64,000 nucleotides of DNA from contig CALLPN010000013.1 in assembly GCA_938015435.1 (NCBI GenBank), positions 1 to 64,000 of the forward strand. The letters are read 5' to 3'. Of the stretch, positions 1 through 9,633 are shown in pieces. The translations under genes were made by a program, and so were the position numbers. Below the pieces are notes generated by a model, which did no database searches, had not been told where the DNA came from, and was given only the letters and a program-made list of their open reading frames with translations. The DNA comes from an uncultured Saprospiraceae bacterium (GTDB lineage: Bacteria; Bacteroidota; Bacteroidia; Chitinophagales; Saprospiraceae). Positions within the stretch are counted from its first letter, which is position 1, and each line of letters begins with the position of its first letter.

Positions 1-1149
1 GAAGGTAAGAGATACTTTGATTTCTTATCAGCATACTCAGCCGTAAACCAAGGTCATTGCCACCCTCGCATTGTAGGAGCATTGACGGAGCAAGCACAGC
101 AACTTACTTTGACATCGAGGGCATTCTATAATGATATGTTAGGACCTTATGAGAAGTATATGTCTGACTACTTTGGGTATGATAAAATATTACCTATCAA
201 TAGTGGAGTAGAAGCAGTAGAAACGGCATTGAAGTTATGTAGGAAGTGGGCTTACCAAAAGAAAGGATTAGCTGAAAACTCTGCGAAAATTATTTTTGCT
301 TCCGGAAATTTTCACGGACGTACAATGGCAGTTATATCAGCGTCAATGGATCCAGATGCACGTAATGAATATGGTCCATATCTACCTGGAATAGAGATCA
401 TTGATTATAATGACCTAGATGCTCTAAGAGATGCGCTCAAAGATCCTAATGTAGCAGGATTCATTGTCGAGCCAATTCAAGGTGAGGCTGGGGTAGTAGT
501 ACCAGATGCGAACTACCTGCCTGATGCTGCTAAAATGTGTAAGGATAATAACGTGTTATTTATCGCTGATGAAGTGCAAACAGGAATCGCTCGGACCGGT
601 AAATTACTAGCAGTTTGTGGAGATTGTACTTGCAGAAAATCATGCGAAAACAAATATGAAACAAGACCAGATATCCTCATCCTAGGAAAAGCTCTTTCTG
701 GAGGTGTATTTCCAGTATCTGCTGTAATGGCTGATGATGATATTATGTTATGTATTAAGCCAGGAGAACATGGATCTACATTTGGTGGTAATCCTTTAGC
801 TTGTGCCGTAGCGATGGCAGCATTGGATGTGGTAAAAGACGAAGGACTCGCCGAACACGCAGAAGCTATGGGTAAAATATTTAGAGCGCGCATGCAAGAG
901 TTAGTAGATACGTCTGATCTGGCTACTTTAGTAAGAGGTAAAGGTTTACTTAATGCGGTTGTAATAAACGATACAGAAGACAGCAGAACTGCTTGGAATA
1001 TCTGTATGGCATTAAGAGATAATGGACTTCTAGCGAAGCCAACACATGGTAATATCATCAGGTTTGCGCCACCACTAGTAATGACTGAAGAGCAGATCAA
1101 CGAATGCTGTGATATCATTTCTAAAACAATCAAGGCTTACAAGAAATAA
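1..1149 (+). CDS. rocD: Ornithine--oxo-acid aminotransferase, 5' truncated by window edge
   Basis: Class III PLP aminotransferase that moves the delta-amino group of ornithine to 2-oxoglutarate, giving glutamate-5-semialdehyde in arginine/proline metabolism; cytoplasmic. The frame is open from base 1 and 382 residues are visible; by family length about 20-30 are missing. Conserved sequence (GHCHPRI) lies before the TTG at 82, so that codon is internal and not the start. Seen: SRAFYND, the HGRT phosphate-binding segment, DEVQTG, and the PLP lysine in LGKALSGG (codon 688-690). Odd: four cysteines spaced C-x2-C-x-C-x3-C (616-645) sit just before the lysine motif, in a segment longer than in the usual enzyme. 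A terminator follows at 1171, so it is probably the last gene of its unit. The function call is firm. Confidence 0.95.
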   Translation, partial: EGKRYFDFLSAYSAVNQGHCHPRIVGALTEQAQQLTLTSRAFYNDMLGPYEKYMSDYFGYDKILPINSGVEAVETALKLCRKWAYQKKGLAENSAKIIFASGNFHGRTMAVISASMDPDARNEYGPYLPGIEIIDYNDLDALRDALKDPNVAGFIVEPIQGEAGVVVPDANYLPDAAKMCKDNNVLFIADEVQTGIARTGKLLAVCGDCTCRKSCENKYETRPDILILGKALSGGVFPVSAVMADDDIMLCIKPGEHGSTFGGNPLACAVAMAALDVVKDEGLAEHAEAMGKIFRARMQELVDTSDLATLVRGKGLLNAVVINDTEDSRTAWNICMALRDNGLLAKPTHGNIIRFAPPLVMTEEQINECCDIISKTIKAYKK

Positions 1150-1170
1150 TACTTCCTTTAGAATAATATC

Positions 1171-1208
1171 AAATGGCCTTTTCGTTTTTACGGATGGGCC
1201 ATTTTTGT
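1171..1208 (+). terminator. Rho-independent terminator after rocD
   Basis: The arms AAATGGCC (1171-1178) and GGCCATTT (1197-1204) pair perfectly and run into a T-tract, 21 bases after the rocD stop. Confidence 0.75.
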
Positions 1209-1282
1209 TGGAGTAATATGGTTAGACAGACCAACGAATATTCAAGTAATTACGTCTTATTAATTAAAATAACAAGAGTAAT

Positions 1283-2137
1283 ATGAGAGTGATAACGATT
1301 TATATAATATTATTATTTTTAATGATTGATTCGAATCTAAAAGCCCAAGATCTCAAATGGGGATTTGAAGAATGGGAGCTTATAGATGGTATAGAAACTC
1401 CATCAGGCTGGGATGTCAACACTTATTCAGAAGGGTTAGGGAGTTTTGTCAATAGGTTTTATAAAGATTCTATGGACGTCGTTGAAGGCCAGTACTCTTT
1501 AAGAGCAATGAAAGATTCTATTATTACATCTGCTTTTTTGAATTGTACGAGTATGGCTAGTTTATATTTAGATTTGGATGTCCCTCTTATCGGTAATCAA
1601 AGCGTTTATTTCAGTGTAAAAACGGAATCTCTTACAGAATGGGCGGAATCCTTGGCATCCGTTAAAGTAGGCTTTTCTAAAGGCAATGACTTTCTTGGAA
1701 GAGTCGAATGGGTAAGCTATGAGGAGATTGAGGAGTTTGTAGAAATAGAGCTACCAATACTATTTGACGATGCAGATGCTTTGAGTATAAGTATAGATGC
1801 CGCATCACAGAATGGAGGCCTCGATGACTGTCAGCTAGAATCTATTGTATGGATAGACAATCTGAGAATTGAACAAAGTTCGGTATTAGATGTAGATCAA
1901 GTTATGATAGATCTAATAGTTGCTCAACCTAATCCGACAGATGATCTAATCAAGCTCTCGACGACAATGCTTAATGGTAACTCATTTGAGGTGAAGGATA
2001 TAATGGGTAGAACAGTCCAACGTGGTACCGTGGAAAATGAACAAATAACCTTGAATAGAAATGGTCTGAATGTCATTCATATCGCAAGAAAAGGGGTTGA
2101 GCCTATAATCTTAAAGGTGATCAAAGTAGAGAAGTAG
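1283..2137 (+). CDS. Secreted protein with T9SS type A sorting domain
   Basis: Predicted exported protein of 284 residues. A signal peptide (residues 1-21, hydrophobic, ending LKAQ) is followed by a beta-rich domain of about 190 residues (WGFEEWE start, conserved aromatic positions) resembling the carbohydrate-binding-like modules of Bacteroidota cargo, but I recognise no named family. The last ~70 residues look like a T9SS type A sorting domain: NPTDD, then KDIMGRTVQ, then a basic end. It should cross the outer membrane through the type IX system and be anchored or released. Its stop is immediately followed by the ATG of the Nudix gene, so the two are probably co-transcribed. The specific role is unknown. 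Confidence 0.7.
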   Translation: MRVITIYIILLFLMIDSNLKAQDLKWGFEEWELIDGIETPSGWDVNTYSEGLGSFVNRFYKDSMDVVEGQYSLRAMKDSIITSAFLNCTSMASLYLDLDVPLIGNQSVYFSVKTESLTEWAESLASVKVGFSKGNDFLGRVEWVSYEEIEEFVEIELPILFDDADALSISIDAASQNGGLDDCQLESIVWIDNLRIEQSSVLDVDQVMIDLIVAQPNPTDDLIKLSTTMLNGNSFEVKDIMGRTVQRGTVENEQITLNRNGLNVIHIARKGVEPIILKVIKVEK

Positions 2138-2680
2138 ATGAAAGAAAATATAACAAGTCTGTTGAATGGGGTAATTCCATTTGGTGATAAGGAAGCAGAA
2201 ATGATCCATCGGACTATTGAATTCGTAGAGATGTATGATAATCCTATGGATCAAAAACTCGAAGTAGGCCACCTCACAGGATCTGCTTGGATAGTGAACC
2301 TAGAAAGAACCAAAGCGCTATTTACTCATCATACTAAGTTAGGGATGTGGCTACAGTTAGGAGGTCACGCAGAGTTAAGTGATACCACTATAAGAGATAC
2401 AGCTACAAGAGAAGCCATGGAAGAGTCAGGATTGGGTTCCGTAAAACTATTGACTGATGATATACTATCTGTAGATATTCACAGTATTCCCGCGCGTAAG
2501 AGCATTCCTGAGCACTTACATTATGACATCCAGTTCTTGTTTGAAGCGGATGAAAATGAGTCGCTTGCAATTACTGCAGAATCCAAGGATCTAAAGTGGA
2601 TTGCATTCGAAGATATACCCACATATAATGGTGAACTTTCGATTAGAAGAATGCTAGAAAAAGCTAAGGCTAAGTTTTAA
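2138..2680 (+). CDS. Nudix hydrolase
   Basis: A 180-residue cytoplasmic Nudix-fold hydrolase, expected to cleave a nucleoside diphosphate linked to another moiety; the substrate cannot be read from sequence. The Nudix box is visible as GGHAELSD...REAMEESGL: the REuxEExGu half that binds the metal is intact, while the usual upstream Glu position is Thr, as tolerated in the GGHAE-type subgroup that lacks the exact G-x5-E spacing. WLQLGGH before the box is typical of that subgroup. The ATG follows the upstream stop with no gap, which suggests translational coupling to a secreted protein with which it has no obvious link. The gene ends 16 bases from the convergent transporter gene. Confidence 0.85.
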   Translation: MKENITSLLNGVIPFGDKEAEMIHRTIEFVEMYDNPMDQKLEVGHLTGSAWIVNLERTKALFTHHTKLGMWLQLGGHAELSDTTIRDTATREAMEESGLGSVKLLTDDILSVDIHSIPARKSIPEHLHYDIQFLFEADENESLAITAESKDLKWIAFEDIPTYNGELSIRRMLEKAKAKF

Positions 2681-2696
2681 TATTAGATAAACTGCA

Positions 2697-3998
2697 CTAC
2701 ACCAATACTCCTGCAATAGCTGCAGTTAAGAAACTTGCAATAGTACCTCCCAATAATGCCAATAGCCCCAGTTCGGTAAGTGTCTTTCGTTGTCCAGGAG
2801 CAATAGCACCAATTCCACCGATCTGAATACCTATCGATGCAAAGTTAGCGAAACCACAAAGAGCATAGGTAGCGATAATTAGAGATTTTGGACTGAGAGT
2901 CATTCCTGCTTTACGGATATTGTCGAGTTCAGCGTAAGCTACAAATTCATTAATTGCTGTTTTTTGTCCTAATAACTGACCGACAAGTAATACATCTTCA
3001 GATGGCGTACCTAGCAACCAAGCAAACGGAGCGAATATTACACCCAAAATATAGGTAAGATTAAATCCCTCAAATTTGCCAGAAGTTGATTCTGCTACCC
3101 ATTCATTAAGACCACCGATCTGTCCAATAGTACTAATAAGCAGTTGATTGCAAAGCGCTATGAGTGCTGTAAATACGAGTAGCATAACTCCTACATTGAC
3201 AGCTAACTTAAGTCCATCTGTTGTACCTGTTGAGATTGCATCTAATATGTTATGTGCTTTATCGCCACTCATCTTTAGCTGAGAGTCAATATCTTTTTTG
3301 TTTACCTCAGGTACGAGCATCTTAGCGGCTACGATAGCGGCAGGTGCTGATATAAGTGATGCTGTCAGCAAGTGTTTAGCAAAGAACGTTTGTTGTACAG
3401 GATCATCTCCACCAAGATATCCTATATATGCAGCAAACACTCCACCAGCTATGGTAGCCATACCACCAGTCATCAGACACATAATTTCTGATCTAGTCAT
3501 GTTTTCTAAGTAAGGCTTTACGACTAGAGGTGCTTCGGTTTGCCCTATAAATACATTAGCTGCGGCAGCTAGACTTTCCGGTCCAGATAACCCCATACTC
3601 TTACTAAGAGCCCATGCTAAGCCATATACTACCTTCTGAAGTATTCCAAGGTAATACAGAATCGAAGTCAATGCAGAAAAGAATACTATGGTAGGTAAAA
3701 CTTGGAATGCGAAGATATATCCAAATGAAGCCGTATCAGTAACTAATCCACCAAACATAAATTCTGCCCCTGCATTAGCAAATTTGAGGATAAATGTGAA
3801 TCCACCCGCGAGCTTATCAAAGAAAGAATTGATAAATGGCACTTTGAGTACCAATAAGGCAAATACGATCTGAAAACTCATACCTACTCCGACTAAGCGC
3901 CAATCTATAGCTTTTCTGTTACGGCTAAATACGTAACAAATGGCTAACATTGATACTACTCCTAGCAGTCCTCTCCCAAAATCATTGACAATATCCAT
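2697..3998 (-). CDS. Concentrative nucleoside transporter (CNT/NupC family)
   Basis: Inner-membrane cation-coupled nucleoside importer of 433 residues, the normal CNT length, with about ten hydrophobic segments along the whole chain. Family motifs seen: GQTEAPLVVKPYL (substrate and cation site), GGMATIAGGVFAAYIG, INEFVAYAEL, and the C-terminal CGFANFASIGIQIGG. It lies head to head with uridine kinase (4256), so imported uridine or cytidine could be trapped by phosphorylation; this pairing supports a role in pyrimidine salvage. It could also take purine nucleosides, since CNT specificity is not readable here. The start gives a clean N-terminal helix. Confidence 0.92.
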   Translation of the reverse strand: MDIVNDFGRGLLGVVSMLAICYVFSRNRKAIDWRLVGVGMSFQIVFALLVLKVPFINSFFDKLAGGFTFILKFANAGAEFMFGGLVTDTASFGYIFAFQVLPTIVFFSALTSILYYLGILQKVVYGLAWALSKSMGLSGPESLAAAANVFIGQTEAPLVVKPYLENMTRSEIMCLMTGGMATIAGGVFAAYIGYLGGDDPVQQTFFAKHLLTASLISAPAAIVAAKMLVPEVNKKDIDSQLKMSGDKAHNILDAISTGTTDGLKLAVNVGVMLLVFTALIALCNQLLISTIGQIGGLNEWVAESTSGKFEGFNLTYILGVIFAPFAWLLGTPSEDVLLVGQLLGQKTAINEFVAYAELDNIRKAGMTLSPKSLIIATYALCGFANFASIGIQIGGIGAIAPGQRKTLTELGLLALLGGTIASFLTAAIAGVLV

Positions 3999-4255
3999 CT
4001 CGTTTGTTTAATATAAATGTCAAAATATGACTTTTATTCCGAACTAGCTCAATGTGGTGGCTACTAAGTATGATTATCAATCGCTTTCAATTTCGTTAAT
4101 CTTAGATAAATGAACTACGGTTAAAATCCTTATTTTTGATCTAATTAAAACGATCTTGACTGGTTATATGAAGTTTTCGTTAAAAAAGCAGTCTAATTTG
4201 ATTGTAAAGAACGTTAACGATATCGCAGATTTGTAGTTTTTAGTATAATGAAAAA

Positions 4256-4879
4256 ATGACTGTTTTGGATACGATAGTAATAGGAATATCAGGAGGTAGT
4301 GGTTCAGGGAAAACTTGCTTTGTAAAGGATCTTACAGCGAGATTTGGGAAGGAAGAAATATGTTTCCTACATCAAGATAACTATTATAAACCTATAGATC
4401 AACAAGAAAAGGATGAAGAAGGAATTGAGAATTTTGATCTTCCAGATTCTTTATTTCTCGATAAGTTTGCTGAAGATATCCAAAAGCTAAAAAACGGAGA
4501 AACGGTAGTGCTCACTGAATACACGTTCAACAACGAAACGAGCGTATCCAAAGAAATCAAGATTAAGCCAGCGAAAGTGATCATAGCAGAAGGCCTATTC
4601 TTATTTCATCATGAAGCGATCAAAGAGAAACTTGATTTATCTATCATCATCCATGCAGATGATAGTAATCGGATTATACGTAGGATCAAGCGTGATCGAA
4701 GTGAACGTAATTATCCAGTAGAGGATGTAATGTATCGATATGAGCATCATGTAATGCCATCTTATCGATTGTATATTCATCCTTATCTTACAGAAGTAGA
4801 TATGGTAGTAAATAACAATAAATCCTACAAAAGATCTCTTGATGTATTAAGTGCATTTATTAAAGCTGAGAACTGTTAG
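4256..4879 (+). CDS. udk: Uridine kinase
   Basis: Phosphorylates uridine (and probably cytidine) to the monophosphate with ATP or GTP; cytoplasmic, pyrimidine salvage. It has 207 residues, the usual length. The Walker A motif GGSGSGKT is at residues 14-21, followed by LHQDNYY, the FDLPDSL segment, AEGLFLF (Walker B region) and the lid RRIKRDRSERNY. Divergent to the nucleoside transporter across a 257-base intergenic stretch that must hold both promoters; I see a possible TATTTTTG -7 element at 4131-4138 but no matching upstream box. The leader is A-rich with no Shine-Dalgarno, as is usual in this phylum. Confidence 0.93.
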   Translation: MTVLDTIVIGISGGSGSGKTCFVKDLTARFGKEEICFLHQDNYYKPIDQQEKDEEGIENFDLPDSLFLDKFAEDIQKLKNGETVVLTEYTFNNETSVSKEIKIKPAKVIIAEGLFLFHHEAIKEKLDLSIIIHADDSNRIIRRIKRDRSERNYPVEDVMYRYEHHVMPSYRLYIHPYLTEVDMVVNNNKSYKRSLDVLSAFIKAENC

Positions 4880-4912
4880 ATTTAGGTTGATAATTAGAAA
4901 AACGATTTATTT

Positions 4913-5143
4913 ATGATTCAATTAGTACTCATTATTTATCTATGTATATCGATAAGTAAAATAGCAAAAGAAAAAGAAATTAGCGCAACGCCATATATTA
5001 TAGGGACGATAGCCATAACTATTTTACCTTCGTTATTAGTGATGTTGATTTCGGGTCATGCAAGTTCTGTAGGAAATATTTTTGGTGCTATTTTAGGTAT
5101 TGCTTTAGCATTTATTCCAAGAGCATCTCTTAGGGCTAAGTAA
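4913..5143 (+). CDS. Small membrane protein, unknown
   Basis: A 76-residue protein with no family I recognise. Two or three hydrophobic segments (about residues 1-16, 26-45 and 51-68) separated by a short charged stretch (KIAKEKE) suggest a small inner-membrane protein; the C-terminus ends in a basic tail. It starts 33 bases after udk on the same strand and may be in its transcript. It is probably a real gene because of the spacing and continuous hydrophobic pattern, but a role cannot be inferred. Confidence 0.5.
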   Translation: MIQLVLIIYLCISISKIAKEKEISATPYIIGTIAITILPSLLVMLISGHASSVGNIFGAILGIALAFIPRASLRAK

Positions 5144-5190
5144 GGAGTTGTAAAGATTTAAATTACAGCTCGTGCTAAATGAAGTAGCTA

Positions 5191-5460
5191 CTAAATTATC
5201 TCAGGAAATTTTTCTTCCATCCCTTCTCTAACTTGATCAAAATAATCTTGATTCATATCCTTGAATCGTTGGTCGATTTTCGCTAAAAAATCTGGACTGC
5301 AAAAGTTTTTTACTGCATCAAAATTTGAAATTGGAGATCCATCTCGAAATGTAAAAGATTGAGATAATAATCCTGACTCTATTTGGAGGGTGATTTTATT
5401 ATTATGCTCAAGTACTGTGATTTTGTTAATTGGGTGATCTATATGTCCGATGGTTCTCAT
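5191..5460 (-). CDS. Conserved small protein, unknown
   Basis: An 89-residue soluble protein with no signal or membrane segment. The opening MRTIGHIDHPINKITVLEHN resembles a short conserved protein found widely in Bacteroidota (IGxIxHPxxKITI pattern) of unknown function; this is from memory of the family and not a search. The C-terminal half has helical, charged sequence (AKIDQRFKDMNQDYF). It lies convergent to the small membrane protein and downstream of the ccm operon on the same strand, separated from it by 92 bases. Confidence 0.6.
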   Translation of the reverse strand: MRTIGHIDHPINKITVLEHNNKITLQIESGLLSQSFTFRDGSPISNFDAVKNFCSPDFLAKIDQRFKDMNQDYFDQVREGMEEKFPEII

Positions 5461-5552
5461 ATTGTTTCTTGTTGATTTGGTTCTCGCTAATTATTTCGTT
5501 TTTGAGAATATGCTATTCGATATTTTATTTTGATTTCGATCAATGATTTTCA

Positions 5553-6338
5553 TCATTTTTTTTGTTTCGAATATTTCTTTTTGATTGCTGAAGAAAGCTG
5601 CTTATATAATTTTTTGATTGCTGGCTTATTCGATAGCATTTCGAGGTGACTATTTATAACTTTGGTATCTCCTCGTCTTGCGGGCCCAGTCTGCGCTTGG
5701 GACGCTCCTTGCGCAATTGTCTTCGCGATCGTCTCTTGTATCAGAGGTGATAGGATCGTCTTGTCTACATCAGCATCTACTAAAATGGCTTCTGCTTCAG
5801 CGATTAGATGGGTCACAAAATTACATGTAAATACTGCAGATAAGTGAATCTCTTTGCGAGTTGTATCATCTATTTGTCTCACATCTTTAGAAATAGATTT
5901 CGCTAATTTGGTTAGTTTCTTTGTGGTGTAATTATCAGATCCGTAAATACACATTGGTATTTTATGAAAGGATAGTTTTCGAGATTTAGAGAATGTCTGT
6001 AAGGGGTAGAACGATCCATGATGTACTCCAGCTGAACATAACGAATCGATAGCTACACTACCAGCAGTATGAGCGATCATTTGCTTTTTGGTCAGAGTAA
6101 ACGGGATTGATTTACTTACTTGTGCTATAGCATCATCACTTACAGTGAGTAGGTATAAATCTGCTTTGGTATGCAGTTCTTTGATGTCGACTATCCAAGT
6201 TGATTTACATCGTTTGGCTACCGCTTTACAAGTCACTTTATTTCGCGAATATACTTGAACAATATTATGTCCAGCATCTAATAGCGCTTTGCCAATATGG
6301 TGTGCTACATTGCCTGATCCAAGGATGCAGATTTTCAA
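5553..6338 (-). CDS. Rossmann-like / DUF2520 oxidoreductase-like protein
   Basis: A 261-residue cytoplasmic protein. N-terminal NAD(P)-binding Rossmann fold: beta-alpha start KICILGSGNVAHHIG at residues 2-16, then VYSRN. The C-terminal DUF2520 helical domain carries HTAGSV and GSFYPLQTFSK, both characteristic of the family. Related proteins are annotated as NADP-dependent oxidoreductases, but no substrate is established. Its ATG overlaps the ccmF stop by four bases, so it is translationally coupled to cytochrome c maturation genes; whether this means a functional link is unclear. The family and fold are secure, the reaction is not. Confidence 0.85.
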   Translation of the reverse strand: MKICILGSGNVAHHIGKALLDAGHNIVQVYSRNKVTCKAVAKRCKSTWIVDIKELHTKADLYLLTVSDDAIAQVSKSIPFTLTKKQMIAHTAGSVAIDSLCSAGVHHGSFYPLQTFSKSRKLSFHKIPMCIYGSDNYTTKKLTKLAKSISKDVRQIDDTTRKEIHLSAVFTCNFVTHLIAEAEAILVDADVDKTILSPLIQETIAKTIAQGASQAQTGPARRGDTKVINSHLEMLSNKPAIKKLYKQLSSAIKKKYSKQKK

Positions 6339-9172
6339 GATTCTTCCTTTTGATTACGATTACGTTTGTCATCGTTTTTAGAAAATACTCTTAGCAGCCA
6401 AGCCATCAATAATCCCATCATCATCATGATAGTACCAGACCAAAAAATATTAATTCCTGGAAAAATTTTAGCTTCCAACAATAATAGATCTGATCTTGTA
6501 ACCTGCTCGGCTATTTCAATAGCTAATGGAGGAAGTACGGTATTCTGCTGAGCTACTTTGAAGCCGAATGTCTCTTTGACAGGATCAATATTACTGAATC
6601 TAATGTGGGTGCCGGTCTGTGGAATATAATGTTTGATACTCATAGGCATATTTCCACGGATGACATAGATAGGTGTGGCAGGGTAGGATACACCATCTCT
6701 GGTCACTTTTAATCTAGCCTCTATCGCGATATCACCATCTTCTGGTTGGTAACTGCTCTTTCCTGGTTGGTTACTGAGTTCGACTAGTTCGATCGTAGTG
6801 CCATCAGCGTTAAATGATCCACCTTGAGTAGTGGTATATCGATTATAAGTAAGATCAGTTTCGATAGGAAATATCATATTCATAAGGGTATCTGCTGGGC
6901 GTACTCTTACTCCAAAACTCTCTATTTTTTCTGGGTACTTATAGACTAGTGGTCCTCTTAATCCAAGAGCGGTTTCTATAGTACTATCTCTTTTAGATTC
7001 TCTATTGTGAAATGATGTGACTAGTGCAACACCAAAATCATTATCTGCTGGATTGTACTCAGGATGTGTAGGCTCATAATTGAGACGCTCAATAACGATA
7101 TCGTTTTCTATTCCTCGTATAGTATCTCCGATACTTGCGTAATAAGTATTATATACCAATGTGTCTTCCATCTCTTTGAGTTGCTCTTGGCTCATCATCG
7201 GAGGTGATAGATTAAGTATACAAGTAAAAATATCTTCGTGCCATTTGTGCCTTGTATCTGGATTGAATGCAGAGATTTTACTGAAATCATTAGCATATAC
7301 TGCGTTTGGTTTCAGGTTCCATTCTTCTAAGACATTTCTGTCTTCATCTATTTTTTGGAAATTAATATCGTAGTGACGTGTATTAGCGATCAAAGTGTCG
7401 CTCTTCCATGTGATAAAATGGCCTTCTGAGTAAAGAGGCTCACCTTTGATCAAGACGATAGATCTTTTTTTAGCGACATCATCCATAGTTTCTCCAAATA
7501 CAAATGGATTATTAGATATGAAAGATTGGTTGAGTCCACTAGTAATAATGCCTAACATCATAGCACCGAACCCAAAGTGACTTACTGCCGAACTTGCAAG
7601 TCTTACATTATTTTTAGTCTGTGTAAATATGTAATCGAAATTGGCTACCATAGCAAATAAGCCAAAGTATGTCAGAGCAGTGTATTGCCATGCTTCTTTA
7701 TAAGATATCCAAAATGTAAGTAGGTAAGTTAGGATAGCTGCGACTACAGCGGCTATGATTATATGGATGGATATCTTACTCCATTTGCGTTGCTTACTAC
7801 CATATCTTAGATATATAGATACCGAAGATAGGATAGACACAAACACAGCAATCCATAACTGAAATTTATTAAAATGCTCGATGGGATCTTCGATTACTCT
7901 ACCGACATAATCTTCATTAAAGTAGGTTGCAATCTTATTAAATACAGGAAGAGATGTAGAACTGATAATTAAGAAACCAGCAAACATCAATACCAAAGAT
8001 CCGATAAACATCCAGAATTCACGACTTTTAATGTTTTCTTCTTTTTCAGGGGATGGAATAGATTTATATCTGTAGATATATAGCACTAATCCTAATAGTA
8101 AAAAGAAGAGTACAAAAAAGACTAACTGATAGCCTAATCCCATTTCCGTAAAGGCATGAACGGAGGTCTCTCCTAAGACTCCTGATCGAGTCAGATATGT
8201 AGAATACAATACAAATACAAAGGTAAGAATGTAGAACAAATATGTACTTCTAATGGCATATCCTGAACTGCGAGCTACCATATGTGTATGTACTCCAGCA
8301 ACTAATAAAAGCCAAGGTACTAGAGATGCATTTTCTACTGGATCCCAAGCCCAATATCCTCCAAAGGACAATGCTTCATATGCCCAGATCGCTCCCATAA
8401 GGATTCCCGTGCCGAGTACACCGGCAGAGAATAAGGACCAACTAGTAGCAGGCTTAAGCCATCCTTTATGATCACCTGTCCAGAGGCCTGCAATAGCAAA
8501 TGCAAATGGAAATGCTGTAGAAGCAAATCCCATAAACAGCATGGGTGGATGTATAGTCATCCAATAGTTTTGTAATAAAGGATTAAGACCATTACCGGTA
8601 ATCAGACTAGTGTAATCTGCATTGGCAAATAATGGAAGCTCTAGCACATTTCTCAGGAGTAGAGTAGGGTTAGCGCCAATCTTATAAACGGTATCTCCTA
8701 ATTCAACTTGTAACCCAAGAAGCATAGAGAATATTACAGCATTGATCAGTACGATGATAGTCAAAACTGGTGATTCCCATTTGTAATCTCTTCGCCAAAC
8801 AAACATTCCTAGAATTACATGCCAAATCATCCAAAGCATAAAACTCCCTTCTTGACCTTCCCAAAATGCAGAAAGTATATATCTCATGGGCAAATCATCG
8901 GAGACGTGTGCCTGTACATATTGATATTCGTAGTAAAATTGAGACATCGCAAACAGGATGACTCCGAACAAAGTAAATACACAGATACCATGAATCATCC
9001 ATCCTATGCGGCCTAGCATACGCCATCCATTAGAATCATCTGTACCTTGTGATTGTGTAGATTTATAATAGGTAAATGCCGTAAATAACGAAGTGACAAA
9101 TCCAAGTATAATGGATAAATGACCTACTGTCCCAACCCAAATATGTTCTCCTAAATATTGTATTTCATTCAT
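6335..9172 (-). CDS. ccmF: Cytochrome c haem lyase subunit CcmF
   Basis: Inner-membrane haem handling protein of system I cytochrome c maturation, which passes haem from CcmE to apocytochrome c. 945 residues, much longer than the ~650-residue enterobacterial form. About fifteen membrane segments; the WWD signature of the haem-handling superfamily is present as GGYWAWDPVENASLVPWL, with conserved HTHM and PPMLFMGF segments flanking it. A long soluble region (about residues 520-900) before the last membrane helix is the extra part and is expected in the periplasm; this extension is usual in Bacteroidota. Middle gene of ccmE-ccmF-DUF2520; it starts 22 bases after ccmE. CcmA, B, C, G and H are not in the window. 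Confidence 0.92.
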   Translation of the reverse strand: MNEIQYLGEHIWVGTVGHLSIILGFVTSLFTAFTYYKSTQSQGTDDSNGWRMLGRIGWMIHGICVFTLFGVILFAMSQFYYEYQYVQAHVSDDLPMRYILSAFWEGQEGSFMLWMIWHVILGMFVWRRDYKWESPVLTIIVLINAVIFSMLLGLQVELGDTVYKIGANPTLLLRNVLELPLFANADYTSLITGNGLNPLLQNYWMTIHPPMLFMGFASTAFPFAFAIAGLWTGDHKGWLKPATSWSLFSAGVLGTGILMGAIWAYEALSFGGYWAWDPVENASLVPWLLLVAGVHTHMVARSSGYAIRSTYLFYILTFVFVLYSTYLTRSGVLGETSVHAFTEMGLGYQLVFFVLFFLLLGLVLYIYRYKSIPSPEKEENIKSREFWMFIGSLVLMFAGFLIISSTSLPVFNKIATYFNEDYVGRVIEDPIEHFNKFQLWIAVFVSILSSVSIYLRYGSKQRKWSKISIHIIIAAVVAAILTYLLTFWISYKEAWQYTALTYFGLFAMVANFDYIFTQTKNNVRLASSAVSHFGFGAMMLGIITSGLNQSFISNNPFVFGETMDDVAKKRSIVLIKGEPLYSEGHFITWKSDTLIANTRHYDINFQKIDEDRNVLEEWNLKPNAVYANDFSKISAFNPDTRHKWHEDIFTCILNLSPPMMSQEQLKEMEDTLVYNTYYASIGDTIRGIENDIVIERLNYEPTHPEYNPADNDFGVALVTSFHNRESKRDSTIETALGLRGPLVYKYPEKIESFGVRVRPADTLMNMIFPIETDLTYNRYTTTQGGSFNADGTTIELVELSNQPGKSSYQPEDGDIAIEARLKVTRDGVSYPATPIYVIRGNMPMSIKHYIPQTGTHIRFSNIDPVKETFGFKVAQQNTVLPPLAIEIAEQVTRSDLLLLEAKIFPGINIFWSGTIMMMMGLLMAWLLRVFSKNDDKRNRNQKEES

Positions 9173-9194
9173 AGGGTTCGACTAGTTCTAAACA

Positions 9195-9581
9195 TTACTT
9201 CCTTAGAGCAATTTCTTCTTCTTTATACTTCGATGGACACTTCATTAATATTTCGTCGGCGACAAAAGCACCATCTTTCATAGCACCCGTAAGCACGATT
9301 TGTTCCGATCTTTCAAAGTCTTGAGGCTTTGGCTTCAAGAGAATAACTTTATTAGATACCTCGTCACTATCGATCATATGAAATACAAACCTGTCTGCAT
9401 CGACAGTAGGATCATATTCCATTGCTTTTTTCTTGTTTAATTTTCCAGCAATCTTCACTCTGCTTTGAGACACAATAGCACTTTCGAATGTAGCATAAGT
9501 ACTTACATCTGCACTAGCAGAAATAAATATTCCTATAGAAACTAAAATCATCACTAATGCAATTACATAAGAGCTTTTCAT
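9195..9581 (-). CDS. ccmE: Cytochrome c maturation protein CcmE, cysteine variant
   Basis: Periplasmic haem chaperone, 128 residues, anchored by one N-terminal helix (residues 5-24). The OB-fold core is recognisable: VKIAGKLNKKKAMEYDP, FHMIDSD, IVLTGAMKDGAFVADEILMKCPSKY. In the classical protein the covalent haem ligand is His in H-x3-Y; here the site reads C-P-S-K-Y, so it is a C-x3-Y protein, as reported for some archaeal and deltaproteobacterial CcmE (system I*). First gene of the operon with ccmF. A TAAATTTG promoter-like -7 element lies about 55 bases upstream. Confidence 0.9.
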   Translation of the reverse strand: MKSSYVIALVMILVSIGIFISASADVSTYATFESAIVSQSRVKIAGKLNKKKAMEYDPTVDADRFVFHMIDSDEVSNKVILLKPKPQDFERSEQIVLTGAMKDGAFVADEILMKCPSKYKEEEIALRK

Positions 9582-9633
9582 AAGACTTGCTGGTTTGCGA
9601 TATTAATTATTACTATGAAGGCTTAACTATTGC

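Noticed and set aside
82-1149. TTG at base 82 as the start of rocD
   Set aside because: Conserved family sequence is encoded in frame upstream to base 1, so the gene begins before the window.
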